A DNA stretch of 64,000 bases. It comes from Heterodera schachtii (Eukaryota; Nematoda; Chromadorea; Rhabditida; Heteroderidae). The position numbers were made by a program, and so were the translations under genes. The stretch lies in contig SIJG01000054.1 of NCBI GenBank assembly GCA_023374025.1, positions 464,895 through 528,894 on the forward strand, read 5' to 3'. Shown here piece after piece: positions 42,755 to 53,289 of the stretch; the stretch's first letter is position 1, and each line of letters begins with the position of its first letter. The notes below the pieces were generated by a model. That model saw only the letters and a list, made by a program, of their open reading frames with translations, searched no databases and was not told where the DNA came from.

Positions 42755-44034
42755 CCGTCAACTCCGTCTGGCCAACTCCGTCTCGCCAACTCCGTCTGGC
42801 CAACTCCGTCTTGGGGCCAACTCCGTCTGAGCCAACTCCGTCTTGGGGCCAACTCCGTCTGAGCCAACTCCGTCTCGCCAACTCCGTTTGGCCAACTCCG
42901 TCTCGCCAACTCCGTCTGGCCAACTCCGTCTTGGGGCCAACTCCGTCTGAGCCAACTCCGTCTCGCCAACTCCGTTTGGCCAACTCCGTCTCGCCAACTC
43001 CGTCTGGCCAACTCCGTTTTGGGGCCAACTCCGTTTTGGGGCCAACTCCGTCTGAGCCAACTCCGTCTCGCCAACTCCGTCTGGCCAACTCCGTCTTGGG
43101 GCCAACTCCGTCTGAGCCAACTCCGTCTGGCCAACTCCGTCTCGCCAACTCCGTCTGGCCAACTCCGTCTTGGGGCCAACTCCGTCTGAGCCAACTCCGT
43201 CTTGGGGCCAACTCCGTCTGAGCCAACTCCGTCTCGCCAACTCCGTTTGGCCAACTCCGTCTCGCCAACTCCGTCTGGCCAACTCCGTCTTGGGGCCAAC
43301 TCCGTCTGAGCCAACTCCGTCTCGCCAACTCCGTTTGGCCAACTCCGTCTCGCCAACTCCGTCTGGCCAACTCCGTTTTGGGGCCAACTCCGTTTTGGGG
43401 CCAACTCCGTCTGAGCCAACTCCGTCTCGCCAACTCCGTCTGGCCAACTCCGTCTTGGGGCCAACTCCGTCTGAGCCAACTCCGTCTGGCCAACTCCGTC
43501 TCGCCAACTCCGTTTGGCCAACTCCGTCTCGCCAACTCCGTCTGGCCAACTCCGTTTTGGGGCCAACTCCGTTTTGGGGCCAACTCCGTCTGAGCCAACT
43601 CCGTCTGGCCAACTCCGTCTCGCCAACTCCGTCTGGCCAACTCCGTCTTGGGGCCAACTCCGTCTGAGCCAACTCCGTCTCGCCAACTCCGTTTGGCCAA
43701 CTCCGTCTCGCCAACTCCGTCTGGCCAACTCCGTTTTGGGGCCAACTCCGTTTTGGGGCCAACTCCGTCTGAGCCAACTCCGTCTCGCCAACTCCGTTTG
43801 GCCAACTCCGTCTTGGGGCCAACTCCGTCTGAGCCAACTCCGTCTCGCCAACTCCGTCTCGCCAACTCCGTTTGGCCAACTCCGTCTTGGGGCCAACTCC
43901 GTCTGAGCCAACTCCGTCTCGCCAACTCCGTCTCGCCAACTCCGTCTGGCCAACTCCGTCTTGGGGCCAACTCCGTCTGAGCCAACTCCGTCTGGCCAAC
44001 TCCGTCTTAGTGTATAAGGGGCCAACTCCGTCTC
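42755..44034. repeat. 1.28-kb minisatellite, GCCAACTCCGTCT units
   Basis: About 80 copies of CCAACTCCGTYT joined by short variable linkers (GG, CG, TGGGG, GAG), with higher-order repetition. For example, CGCCAACTCCGTTTGG followed by CGCCAACTCCGTCTGG recurs. Because the array lacks stop codons on the minus strand, all three frames there are open for more than 400 codons; these are not genes. Confidence 0.9.
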
Positions 44035-44115
44035 AGAGAGAAAAATTCATTTTAAGCTTAAGAATTTTTATAAAATCTCAGTTTTATTAGTTTTCATTCG
44101 TTTCTCATTGTTTAG

Positions 44116-44280
44116 GCATTTCTCCGTGCCACCGCCACTTCTTCCGCCTGCTTCAAAATTCATTTTATTGTTTATGCGCACGTTCACGCCCCGCCCCGTC
44201 CGGATGGTATGCCCAAGTGGTTCAGTTGCTCTGTTAATTCACCTGATCAATGGTCTTCAACGATGGAACAGCTGAAAACG
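44116..44280 (+). pseudogene. Chimeric exon fragment (subfamily-1 exon 4 start joined to subfamily-2 exon 4 end)
   Basis: After an acceptor at 44115 it reads AFLRATATSSACFKIHFIVY (subfamily 1), then changes to RPDGMPKWFSCSVNSPDQWS...EQLKT with a donor at 44281 (subfamily 2, cf. 58199). No other exons are attached. Confidence 0.6.
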
Positions 44281-44651
44281 GTGAATACCTATTCTTCCCC
44301 TATTTAATTGGTTTTTTTGTTATGATTTATTTTTTAAAATCTGAACATCGGGTCTAAAAAGTCGGTTATTAGGGTCAAAAAATCAGAATTTTTGAAAATT
44401 GCCAGAAATGGTTACCTATGTATTTTTACAAATTTAGCCTCCGGCCTTTCAAAAAAAAACGATAAATTGCGTAAACTAAATTGGATGTACCGCGTAAACC
44501 AAAAAAAAAAATTCTATAGACTTTAATCAAGAAATTTCGCACAACAAAGAAGCAAGCAAATAAATGAAAGAATCAAACTAAGCATTATTTCTGATGAACG
44601 AAAATGAGAGGGCATCAAATCAAATCCGTTTCCAACAATCGGTGAGATCGA
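44281..44651. other. Non-coding stretch, 3' flank of copy 19
   Basis: 44550-44650 has the family 3'-flank motifs (AAGCAAGCAAATAAATGAAA, GAGGGCATCAAATCAAAT). No gene. Confidence 0.45.
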
Positions 44652-47134
44652 TCATTTCTCAAATACATATAATAAATTTTCGTTGCTTTCATCCGCTTCT
44701 TCTTCTTTATCTTCTTCTTCCGCCGCTGGTGGTGACAATGGCCTGTAAATTATGTTCAAAATTCTTTCTGTAAATTCTACTTATTGTTAGTTAGAGACCG
44801 GACGAGGATCCTGAGATCGGAGGGATCCCAACCGAATCCCTAGATATAAATTAGTCTTTTGACAGATCCCGAGTTCAGGACCCTGAATTTATTCCTGCGG
44901 GACGCCGATCCCGTCCGGTCTCTTTTTCAAATGCTGTCTCTGTTGTTGCTGCTGCTCACCCAATGCAATTGACGCCATCACACAAAGAAAATCTGACTAT
45001 GTTCAATTTGCTGTCCAAATTTTCGTCCTCTTCCCATAGGTCCGCCGTCTCACCAACAATTGGACATCGTTTCATCAGCCAATAAATATAACCACCCTTT
45101 TGCAGTGTCAGCTTTTCTTTGGTCCGTTCATTCACCAATTCAAATGGCTCAATTGGTGTTGGTGACGTGCCAATTCCAAACATAATTTGGTAGCTGACAG
45201 AAGTGTCGGTGGCACGGATAAATGTCTGTAATACAAAAGAAAGCGCAATCACACAAAAAGCAATCAATTTGTTAGTCGTTTAATGAAAATATGGCCGGCT
45301 ATCTTTGTAATATTTTAGATGACCAAAGCAATTAAAAAATAATAATTTTCTCGGGGGGAAACGTCGGGGGAGAAACGTAGTGCTGCACCCAGTACAATTA
45401 ACCCAAATTGGTAATAGTTTAGATGGTAGCCCCATTAATTTCGACTTATGTCGAACCCCGAAGACGAATTCGAACAAAAAATCGAAAATTCAAATTTCGC
45501 ATTTTTGGTCTAAAAATGGTTTAAATGATCTTTTATTAGTGGATTGTTGACTTTTACTTTGTTTCCCTATATATAAGCCATTTTAAGAGCAAAAATGCGA
45601 AATTCGAATTTTCGACTTTATGTTCGAATTCGGTTTCGGGGTTCGACATAAGTAGAAATTAAGGTAATACTGGGGTTTGTTCCCCCCCTTTTTTGGCAAA
45701 AAATTTTCAGAAATTTTAATGTCATAAAAACAAGTTTCCTGGGCTTTTCAAGGTCGCTGATCACGAATCCGGCATCCATTTCGGCCAATTCCGAAACCCG
45801 GGCCCGAATTCGAACAAAAAGTCGAAATTCCAAATTTTCGAATTTCTCATTTTTGGTTCAAAATCGGTTTAAAGATCTTTTATTGCAGAATTGATGGTTT
45901 TCAGTTTGTTTTCGTATTTTTAAACCGATTTTGAACCAAAAATGCGAAATTCGAAAATTTGGAATTTCGACTTTTTGTTCGAATTCGGGCCCGGGTTTCG
46001 GAATTGGCCGAAATGGATGCCGGATTCGTGATCAGCGACCTCGAAAAGCCCAGGAAACTTGTTTTTATGACATTAAAATTTCTGAAAATTTTTTGCCAAA
46101 AATGGGGGGGAACAAACCCCAGTATTACCGAAATTAATGTTAGATTCGAATTCTCCAACTCGTTAAACCCCTAAAATAATCTTTCTCTAAAAATAAAATC
46201 AAAAATTTTATTTTTTGAAAAAGGGGGGCTACCATCTAAACTATTATCCCCAAATTTATCAGAATGTGACCACACACAGGCACCTCCTTGAAACTGTTGA
46301 TCCAATCTAAGCTTCCTTCTTCGTACAATTCCGTGTCCGACCAAAGCAATTCCTTCAGTTGCCCGTCTTTTCTCGGAGTGTGCAACCATTTGGACAGTGC
46401 TTGGCTGGCAGAAGAAGTCGCATTCGGCTCATCATCATCAGCAATTCCATGAAGAAACAGATAATCGAAATCGATTGAATCCAATCGATCAAGATCGGTG
46501 AGAATTGTCGGTGAAATGCGACGGCACAAAGCGTCAAAATGCTCGTCATCGGCAAAGCTCAGACTACAAATGCTTGGTGCAAAAATTGGCCAAATTTCAC
46601 GCGCCAGCACATCCCATTTGGGCTGTTTATCATCAATGCTTGTTTCCCACACAGGCATTTCCAATAGGATGCCACTTCTGTCCCAAATTTGTTTGTTGGC
46701 ATGGAGAAATTCAATGACGGAATGATCAATGTAGCTGAATAAATATAAAATGCATTCGTATAAACAAAGCTTTGAAAATTACTCAATATGAATACGCCCA
46801 AAGCGGATTTTGTTGGGCAATGGACGATCCGGCAGTGGAAATCCCACTAATTTGCCATCAATGCGTACAGACAGTTCCGGCTTTGATCCACTGTTCTTGT
46901 TTATAATAATCAATTTCGTAAGCGTCAATTCGCTTTTTCCATCAAAATGCGTGTCCACCAAAACGTCGAAACGATCAGAAAGCAATGCCATTTTGAGGCC
47001 AAGTTGAGCATGGTCAAAAGATGGAAGAATGTCCATCCAAACGTCGCTACAAATCCAACTGAAACACGGGAAACAAAAAATTGGAAAATGAAAATTTGCA
47101 ATTTAATTTTTAAATTTCTTTACCGTCTGTTCAT
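44652..47134 (-). CDS. F-box-like family protein, copy 19, intact despite large introns
   Basis: Exon 1 47124-47134, exon 2 46783-47058, exon 3 46284-46734, exon 4 44960-45225, exon 5 44652-44742. Phases agree throughout and give 364 residues. F-box-like segment: WICSDVWMDILPSFDHAQLG, then LLSDRFDVLVDTHF. Exon 3: YIDHSVIEFLHANKQIWDRS to LDWINSFKE; exon 4: FELVNERTKEKLTL and RCPIVGETADLWEE; exon 5 is acidic and Lys/Glu-rich. Intron 3 is over 1 kb because of a foldback element (about 45405-46250), and intron 4 contains a 132-bp deleted hAT element. Both insertions spare the splice sites, so the gene can still make a normal product if the introns are removed. Confidence 0.8.
44792..44923. mobile_element. 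132-bp internally deleted hAT element
   Basis: TAGAGACCGGACG...CGTCCGGTCTCT ends and GGGATCC-type interior as in the 26115 element. No clear target duplication. Sits in intron 4 of copy 19. Confidence 0.65.
45405..46250. mobile_element. Foldback element in intron 3 of copy 19
   Basis: GGTAATAGTTTAGATGGTAG at the left is mirrored by CTACCATCTAAACTATTATC at the right. A second, inner palindrome (about 45600-46160) is built from the CGAATTCGGGCCCGGGTTTC / TCGGAATTGGCC repeat. Its two arms encode the same meaningless open frame in opposite directions. Confidence 0.7.
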
Positions 47135-48548
47135 TTTTGCTGCGATTAGCATACTTTGGCCTTTTTCAATTGATTGGTGTCACAAAATGCAGAAGAGTTA
47201 CTAATCGTTTTGGAAAATCCTTTTTTAAAACAAGCAGATTAGGATTTTGGCAAAAGAATGCAGGAAAATTTGCTCTAGCTATTTCAGTTCACACGACCAT
47301 AAAAAAAGACAAGAGATAAGACAAATTTGACAATTTTTTCTAAAAGCAATTTTCATAATTTCTCTTTCTCTGTTTTCCACTGACCCTTCTAATATGTGCG
47401 GTAGAGACGCATAATTTAAAAAGTGTTTAAATGTTTCTTAGGCGGTATTTTTCCCCTAACTGTCGAAGTTTTTGTTTATTCAACCACACCAAAGTCAATC
47501 AACAAATCGACTCTCATTCGTACTCATTTTGCAAAATCCTGTTTTACATATATTATGCACATTTAATACGTAAACAAATTTTTTATATGCATCAACGTTG
47601 TTTTTGAGTAAACCAAAACCAAAATCGAATTCGGGTTCGGGGTTCGAAATGAATGCTATATTCGTGTCAAACCCCCAAAATCCCCCGAGTGCACCACAAA
47701 AAAGCTTGAAATTCCTTTTTTCACCTTTTTGTGAGACCAGTAAAGCGTACGATTGTCGTTGTAACATTTTTTGTTTATTCTCCCACTACCCCCGACAATT
47801 TTTTTCGGGGAATTTCATTTCCTCCTCATCCTTTTCTGTAGGCAGCGAGAAGGTTGGATTTTCAGAAAACCGGGAATTTGCCCCTACTTGATTTCCCAGA
47901 GGTTTTTTTTGAGTGAAGCTTAATTAGGCATGCGCGTCCAGCACTGCACCCAAAAAAGGCGTAGGCGTCGTCGTAGGGTTCGGGGTCTCCCTACAGTATC
48001 AATTACCACCACACTGTAATCATTGCTAAGTATTGTAATACTGTATGTTTAGCTCGAAAAACTTTCAAAATCAAAACAATTCTACAACTACAATGGCTTA
48101 CTTTCCGCACATTCGAATGAAAGCCAACGACTGTCCGATGCTCACTTTTGTCACATCGAGTGGGTGGTTTTTTAATTGCTGAAGAAAGTGCCCGGGTAAA
48201 TTCTGTAGCATGCGTTGTTTGGTATACTGTCGGAATGAATTACTAAATGTCGGCTAAATCCGTAGCCAAAAAAAAAAAAAATTTTTTGAGAGGAGGGGGG
48301 GAATCCGAAGAATTTTTATTTTTTCTCCATGCTATTCTTCAAGTTTCAACGCAGGAAAGCAACAACAAAAAAAAACCAACCGGGATTTGTAGCCGTTTTT
48401 CGCCAAAAAAACGGGGACTACCTTTTGCCAATTTTTCTTGTGAAATTTTTCTTCACCCCCCTCCCCCCCCCCCCTCCTGGCTACGGGCTTGATGCCCAAG
48501 GTCTCGGTCTCTGTTTTTTTTTATTTTCCCCGCTTTTTACTGGCACAG
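47135..48548. other. Non-coding stretch upstream of copy 19 and the protease-like gene
   Basis: 47135-47210 is the 5' flank of copy 19. 47610-47700 has the AATCGAATTCGGGTTCGGGG repeat. 48245-48490 has long A and C runs. Upstream exons of the protease-like gene must lie here or be lost, but I could not identify any. Confidence 0.4.
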
Positions 48549-49663
48549 ATTATTCCACCTCATTCATTTCTGAATCGTTTGCGCGTAAGGCCAACCTTTT
48601 GGGCAACATTGACCGTTCCAATTGTCGGTCTATTGGAGGTGGCCAATTGCTTGGCTGGTGAGTTTTGATGCCAAACACTTCACAGGGGCGAAAAAGCAGG
48701 AATTTTGTAGCGCTTTAACGCCACAAATGACAATTTTTTTCCGTTTTGGGTTAAATTTGCAAAAAAAAAAAAAAAATTGGGGGTGGTTCAAAATAGTTAA
48801 TCTTTGAACAAAACAAGGAATAAACAATAGTTTTAGTCTAACGAAGCAAAAATTTTTTAAAGAAATTTGTAGGAAATTCATTCAAAAAAAATTTCCAATA
48901 TTTTTTTCTGAAAAATTTTTAAACCAAAAAATTATTTCACTGGCCAGATTCCGTGGTATACCCCATCAAATCTGGGCAATTAAATTATTTTTACAATTGC
49001 TTAATTAAACAAAGAATTATTTTCGCATTTTTCAGGGTCGACGATGTTCAAGTCCGTATTGATGAACTCAATTTGCAATCTGTGCGCCGTCTTGGGGTGA
49101 TGCCGGACAATCATTTGGTGAAGTAAGTTTGGCATATTGTCTTTTTTTTTAATATTTATTAAATTCAATTAAAAAAAGACATTTTTATTTAAGCATTTAT
49201 TTTTAAAATTAATTTTAAGGTTTTGCCCGAAGAAGTTCGACATGCTGTATGTTTAAACCAACCCATAAATTTTTTTTTGTTCTCAATCAAATTATTAGAA
49301 ATTTCACAATTTATTAAGTGCCAACATTTTTTACCAATTTTTTATGTGCTGCAAAATTTTACGGTTTTTTAAGGAATTAAGTCGGGAACAGCTCTTTACC
49401 CCCCCCCCCCCCCTCCCGACAAAAAAATTTTTTCAAAAAATCTTATTTTCTATTTTTTTTTAAAGACTGGGTGAGGGGGGGGGGGGTGAGAATGTCATGC
49501 ACCGAATTTTGTCCCAATTTTTAAACACAGCCTTGGACTCGATTTGCTGCAAGGCCTTGGATTGAGCATGGACTATGGAAATTTGGCAATCACCCGTAAG
49601 GGCAAAATGACCAAATGGTTGACCAAGGAGGAAATTCAAATCGAAATGGAGGACAGCTACTGA
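48549..49663 (+). CDS. Retropepsin-like (DDI1/NRIP-type) aspartic protease domain gene, 3' part
   Basis: Four joined segments: about 48549-48657, 49036-49122, 49220-49246 (only 27 nt) and 49531-49663. The phases agree and end TGA. The product reads ...TGTDYSTSFISESFARKANL..., GGGQLLGWVDDVQVRI, FCPKKFDMLLGLDLLQGLGL..., KWLTKEEIQIEMEDSY. A (D)TG..(S)xxS start, a flap-like Gly-rich strand and a DMLLGLDLL motif are the hallmarks of retropepsin-fold proteases of the DDI1/nuclear-receptor-interacting type. The codon before TG reads Phe-Thr rather than Asp-Thr and no good AG acceptor precedes it, so either the catalytic Asp lies in an upstream exon whose acceptor has changed (ttttac where ttttag would fit) or the gene is decayed. 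It is not part of the surrounding family. Confidence 0.6.
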
Positions 49664-49981
49664 AGAAACGAAAGAACAAAAAGTGATCGGAATGTGTTGT
49701 GATCAGAAGAGAAACAGAAATCAAACAAATAAACACATTTATTTTGCGCCATTTGTGAGAATAATTTTCTTTATTTTTTGAAAGTTGGATAAAATTCACC
49801 CTTAAATCGAATATAATATTCAAAAACAATTCATCGTTTGAAACAAAAAATTCTATTGACTTTAAGCATTTTTCAATTGATATATATCAAGAAATTCTCA
49901 CACAAAAAAGCAATGAAATAAATGTAAGAATCGATAAAAGCATTTCTGATGAGAGAAAATGAGAGGGCATCAAATCAAATT
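49664..49981. other. Spacer and family 3' flank
   Basis: About 49890-49980 carries the 3'-flank motifs of a minus-strand family copy (AAATAAATGTAAGAATC, GAGGGCATCAAATCAAATT), interrupted by the element at 49982. Confidence 0.45.
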
Positions 49982-50347
49982 AGGCTCTAGTGCACTTTAG
50001 GAGCCAATCAATTGACTTTATACAATAATTTTGTTCATGTTTGAACAACCCTATCTTTTTGGTAGCATTCGAAAGCACAAAGTCTAACGAAGCTAAAATA
50101 TATAAAATCTCAACGTTTAAGCAATTACAAAAAAATATCTGATTAATTAAGTAATTGGTTGGTTATTTTCGTTTGTAACTTTATTGAAATGTTAGAATTC
50201 TCTTGTTTTATCGTATTATTACATTAATCAGACTTTGTGCTTTCGAATGATACCAAAAAGATAGGGTTTGCTCGAACATGAACAAAGTTATTGTAAAAAA
50301 ACTCGGGATTGTCAATTGATTGGACTCATAAAGTGCACTAGAGCCTC
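49982..50347. mobile_element. 366-bp foldback element in a family 3' flank
   Basis: AGGCTCTAGTGCACTTTA and its mirror AAAGTGCACTAGAGCCT form the ends. GGTAGCATTCGAAAGCACAA and its mirror lie inside. CAAATT is duplicated at both edges (49976-49981, 50348-50353). Shares its core with 3669, 16363 and 18293. A partial relative (ATGAGTCCAATC / GATTGGACTCAT) lies in the last intron of the 34426 gene. Confidence 0.7.
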
Positions 50348-50402
50348 AAATTCATTGTCCAATTGGGTGAGATCATCGAACATTTTCATTTCTCAAATAT
50401 AA

Positions 50403-51164
50403 TTAGTTTTCGTTGCTTTTGCCCGCTTCTTTTTCTGCTTGCGGTGGAGGGGACATTGGGCTAAAATTAAGTGTTTTTTTGTTTGAAAAATCAAATTCCA
50501 TTTGCTGATGCTCACCCAATGCAATTTGTGCCATACAACAAATTAAATTGGACACCGTTCAAATTGTTGCCCCAATTTCGGTCGTCTTCCCATTGGTCCG
50601 CCGCCGCCGTCTCCCCAATAATAATTGGGCATCGCTTCAACATCCATAAAATATCTCTCTCATTTATTAGTGCCAGCTTCTCATTGGTCCGTTCGTTCAC
50701 CAATTCAAATGGCTCAATTTTCGGTTTTGTGTCAAGTTTTTTAAAAAAAAATTTTGTAATTGGCAGAAGAAGCGTTGGACGTGCAAACAAACATTGCAAT
50801 GCATTTTCTTCGGTTGCCCGTCTTTGCTCGGAGTGTGCAACCATTTGGACAGCGCTTGTTTGTGGGCAGCAGGAGCTTGATCATAAATTCCATCGGCGAG
50901 GAACAAACAAAAGTGATCGATTGAATTCAATTGATCGAGATCGGCGAGAACTGTTGGCGATGTGAGAGGAAGTAAATAGTTCAACAGATCGCTATCACCA
51001 AGGCACAAATGGCAAATGTTTGCCGCAAAAATGGGCCAAATTTGACGGACAAATGCATCCCAAATTGGCTGAACATTTGCAATCGACAACTCCAAATTGA
51101 TGCCACTTCTGTCCCAAATATGCTTGTTGGCATGGAGAAATGTGATCACGGAATGGTCAATGTA
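50403..51164 (-). pseudogene. F-box-like family copy 20, exon 3-exon 4 deletion, no front
   Basis: Exon 5 50403-50460 and the end of exon 4 (to 50516) are normal (FELVNERTNEKLAL, RCPIIIGETAAADQWE). Exon 3 starts at 51164 (YIDHSVITFLHANKHIWDRS) but is joined at about 50793, after DGQPKKMHCN, directly to a frame-shifted remnant of the start of exon 4. The end of exon 3 and intron 3 are gone. Exons 1-2 are absent upstream. Confidence 0.75.
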
Positions 51165-51414
51165 ACTAAAGACATATATGAGTTGCCTTTTTGTACGAGT
51201 TGCCATTGACCCACGAAAAGTCAAAATGAATTTGCAAATATCTCAAGTAAAAAAGTATCGAATTTTATCAATTTTTAATTATTAGCAAACTCAAATTCCT
51301 ATTTTTAATAATTATTCAACGTTAAATTTGACAGTTCAAAGAACAACAAAATATGTATCATCAATTAACATTATTCGTTATAGGCTCTTCTTTGATCAGA
51401 CATTTCTCAAATGA
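51165..51414. other. Spacer between copies 20 and 21
   Basis: Unique-looking AT-rich DNA. No exon 2 of copy 20 is present. Confidence 0.4.
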
Positions 51415-52936
51415 TCAGTTCTTCCACTGATCACTGGGCCCGGAAAAAGAGAACACTTTTTCATCGCTTTGACCTGGCGGAGACAGTGGCCTAAATAAAG
51501 CAAAACTTAAATCGACTGAATTTTTGTAAAAGTAGAACACGGAATTAATGAAAAAACCCGGATAAACGGGGTTTCAAAGATGGTTCATAACAGGAGATAC
51601 AAGTCAAGGACAGAAGTCCTGTTTTAATAGGAATCCCTGGCGCTGCTATGATTCTGGGAAAGTACTGTACATGGGATAAGGGAAAGAAGTACTGTAAGAG
51701 GATAAGGAAAGAAGTACTGTACAGAGGATAAGAGAATGTACTATATAGGGGATACTATCTTCTTGTCCATGCTCTTCTGATGCTCACCCAATGGCATCAC
51801 AAAGACTGAAGCACACTCCGTTCAATTTGCCCAAATTGTTGTTGTTCTTCTGCTGCTGTTTCTGAACCGCCTCCGTCTCCGCAACAATCGGACATCGTTT
51901 CAGCAGCCAATATCTTAATACACTTGTGCTACTTTCATCCCTCATCAGTGTCAGCGTCTCATTGGTCACTTCGTTCACCAATTCAAATTCTTCAATTGAC
52001 ATTTTGACCAAATATAAACTGAACCAAATATTGAAAGCGACAGAAGTGGTGGCACGGCGAAATGCCTAAACACGCAAAAATGGTAAACAAAAACACAATT
52101 TAACGAATATATAGCGGACCACCTCCTCGAAATTGTGGACCCATTTGCAATTTGGTAGACCAACAGTCTCACGACAAAACAATGTTTTAGGTTGGCCATT
52201 TTTTGTCGGAGTGTGCAGCCATTTGTACAGAATTTGGCGATTTGGCCCATCATTAGCGATAACATCGGGGAACAGCCGCCCGGAATAGATTGCATACAAT
52301 TGATCAAGATCAGTGAGAATTGTCGGTGAAATGCGACGACACAAATTGTCCAAATGATGGCAATCGTCAAAGCTCAAGTGGCAAATGGCAAAAAGTGGCC
52401 AAATTTCACGGGCCAAAACATCCCAAATTCGCTGGTTATCTTCCAATTGCAAATTGGTGCTACTTTTGTCCCAAATTTGTTTGTTGGCACGGAGAAAAGT
52501 GATCATGGAATGGTCAATGTACCTGAAAAAAAAAAAAATGCATTAATAAAAAACTAAAAAATTTAAAATTACTCACTCAATATGAAGGAGACGAAAATGA
52601 ATTTTGTTGTGCAACGAATGGTCCGGCAGCGGAAATTCCACAAATTTTCCATTAATTTCCACAAATAGTTTCGCTTTTGGTCCAATTTCCTCTTTCTCCG
52701 TTTCCTTTCGAATTGTTATTTCTCTCCAAATTGTCAATTCGCTTTTTCCGTCAAAATGTTTGTCCACCAAAATGTCGAAACGATCGGAAAGCAATGCCAT
52801 TTTGAGACCAAGTTCAACACGTTCAAAAGATGGAAGAATGTCCATCCAAACGTCGCTACAAATCCAACTGAAACATGGAAAAAATGGGTAAACGAAAATT
52901 TGTAATTTTCAAACGAATTGCTTACCGTCGATTCAT
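51415..52936 (-). CDS. F-box-like family protein, copy 21, intact
   Basis: Exon 1 52926-52936, exon 2 52577-52867, exon 3 52123-52522, exon 4 51788-52065, exon 5 51415-51490. Phases agree, giving 351 residues. Exon 2 reads WICSDVWMDILPSFERVELG, then LLSDRFDILVDKHF, and is slightly long because of an acidic insert (KETEKEEIGPK). Exon 3 is the shortest intact one, lacking about ten residues in the IWPIFATNIRH region (reads IWPLFAICHLSF). Exon 4 has a Gln/Asn-rich stretch (QKQQQKNNNN) before LNGVCFSLCD. Exon 5 ends SGPSDQWKN. Intron 4 (51491-51787) contains the dispersed GTACTGTACA-rich sequence also seen near 21610, 39170 and 54530. Confidence 0.82.
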
Positions 52937-53150
52937 TTTTGTGAAAAAAACAGACGGATATTTGTAAAAAATATTGGTTTTTTCACTCTAATCCAATTTA
53001 TCCGCTCAATTAATTTTTAATTAGGCTACGGAGAATCCAGGAAAAATAATGTATATATAAAAAAAGGAAGCCTTGGCAAATTAAGCATAAGCATTGAACA
53101 ATAAATCAGCAGAAAGCCCTTCCTTATTATTCTCTCTTTATATACGCATA
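52937..53150. other. Spacer between divergent intact copies 21 and 22
   Basis: Homologous to 16090-16350 without the two insertions found there (TCTAATCCAATTTATCC, TTAGGCTACGGAGAATCCA). Serves as the empty-site comparison for the element at 16176. Confidence 0.55.
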
Positions 53151-53251
53151 AATTAATACGTTATGGCCATTATTTTTGGCCAACAAATCATTTTAATCTT
53201 CCCCATCCGTTCATCCGTTTTCAAATCGCTCACTTTTATTGTGTATATAAA
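53150..53251 (+). promoter_or_regulatory. Conserved family promoter module of copy 22
   Basis: ATACGCATAAATTAA, TGGCCATTATTTTTGGCCA (53164-53182), TTTTAATCTT and TATATAAA (53244-53251), 39 bp before the ATG. Confidence 0.6.
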
Positions 53252-53289
53252 GACGTCGAAAAATTGTTTTGATGCATAATAGCACAAAA

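Noticed and set aside
42687..44025. Open frames of more than 400 codons on the minus strand
   Set aside because: They are translations of a minisatellite in all three frames, with no start context, splice logic or domain.
42755..44034. Possible CRISPR-like array
   Set aside because: Units are contiguous with 2-5-base linkers instead of unique spacers, and the genome is eukaryotic.
45618..46174. Two near-identical 71-codon frames in opposite directions
   Set aside because: They are the two arms of a foldback element, not genes.
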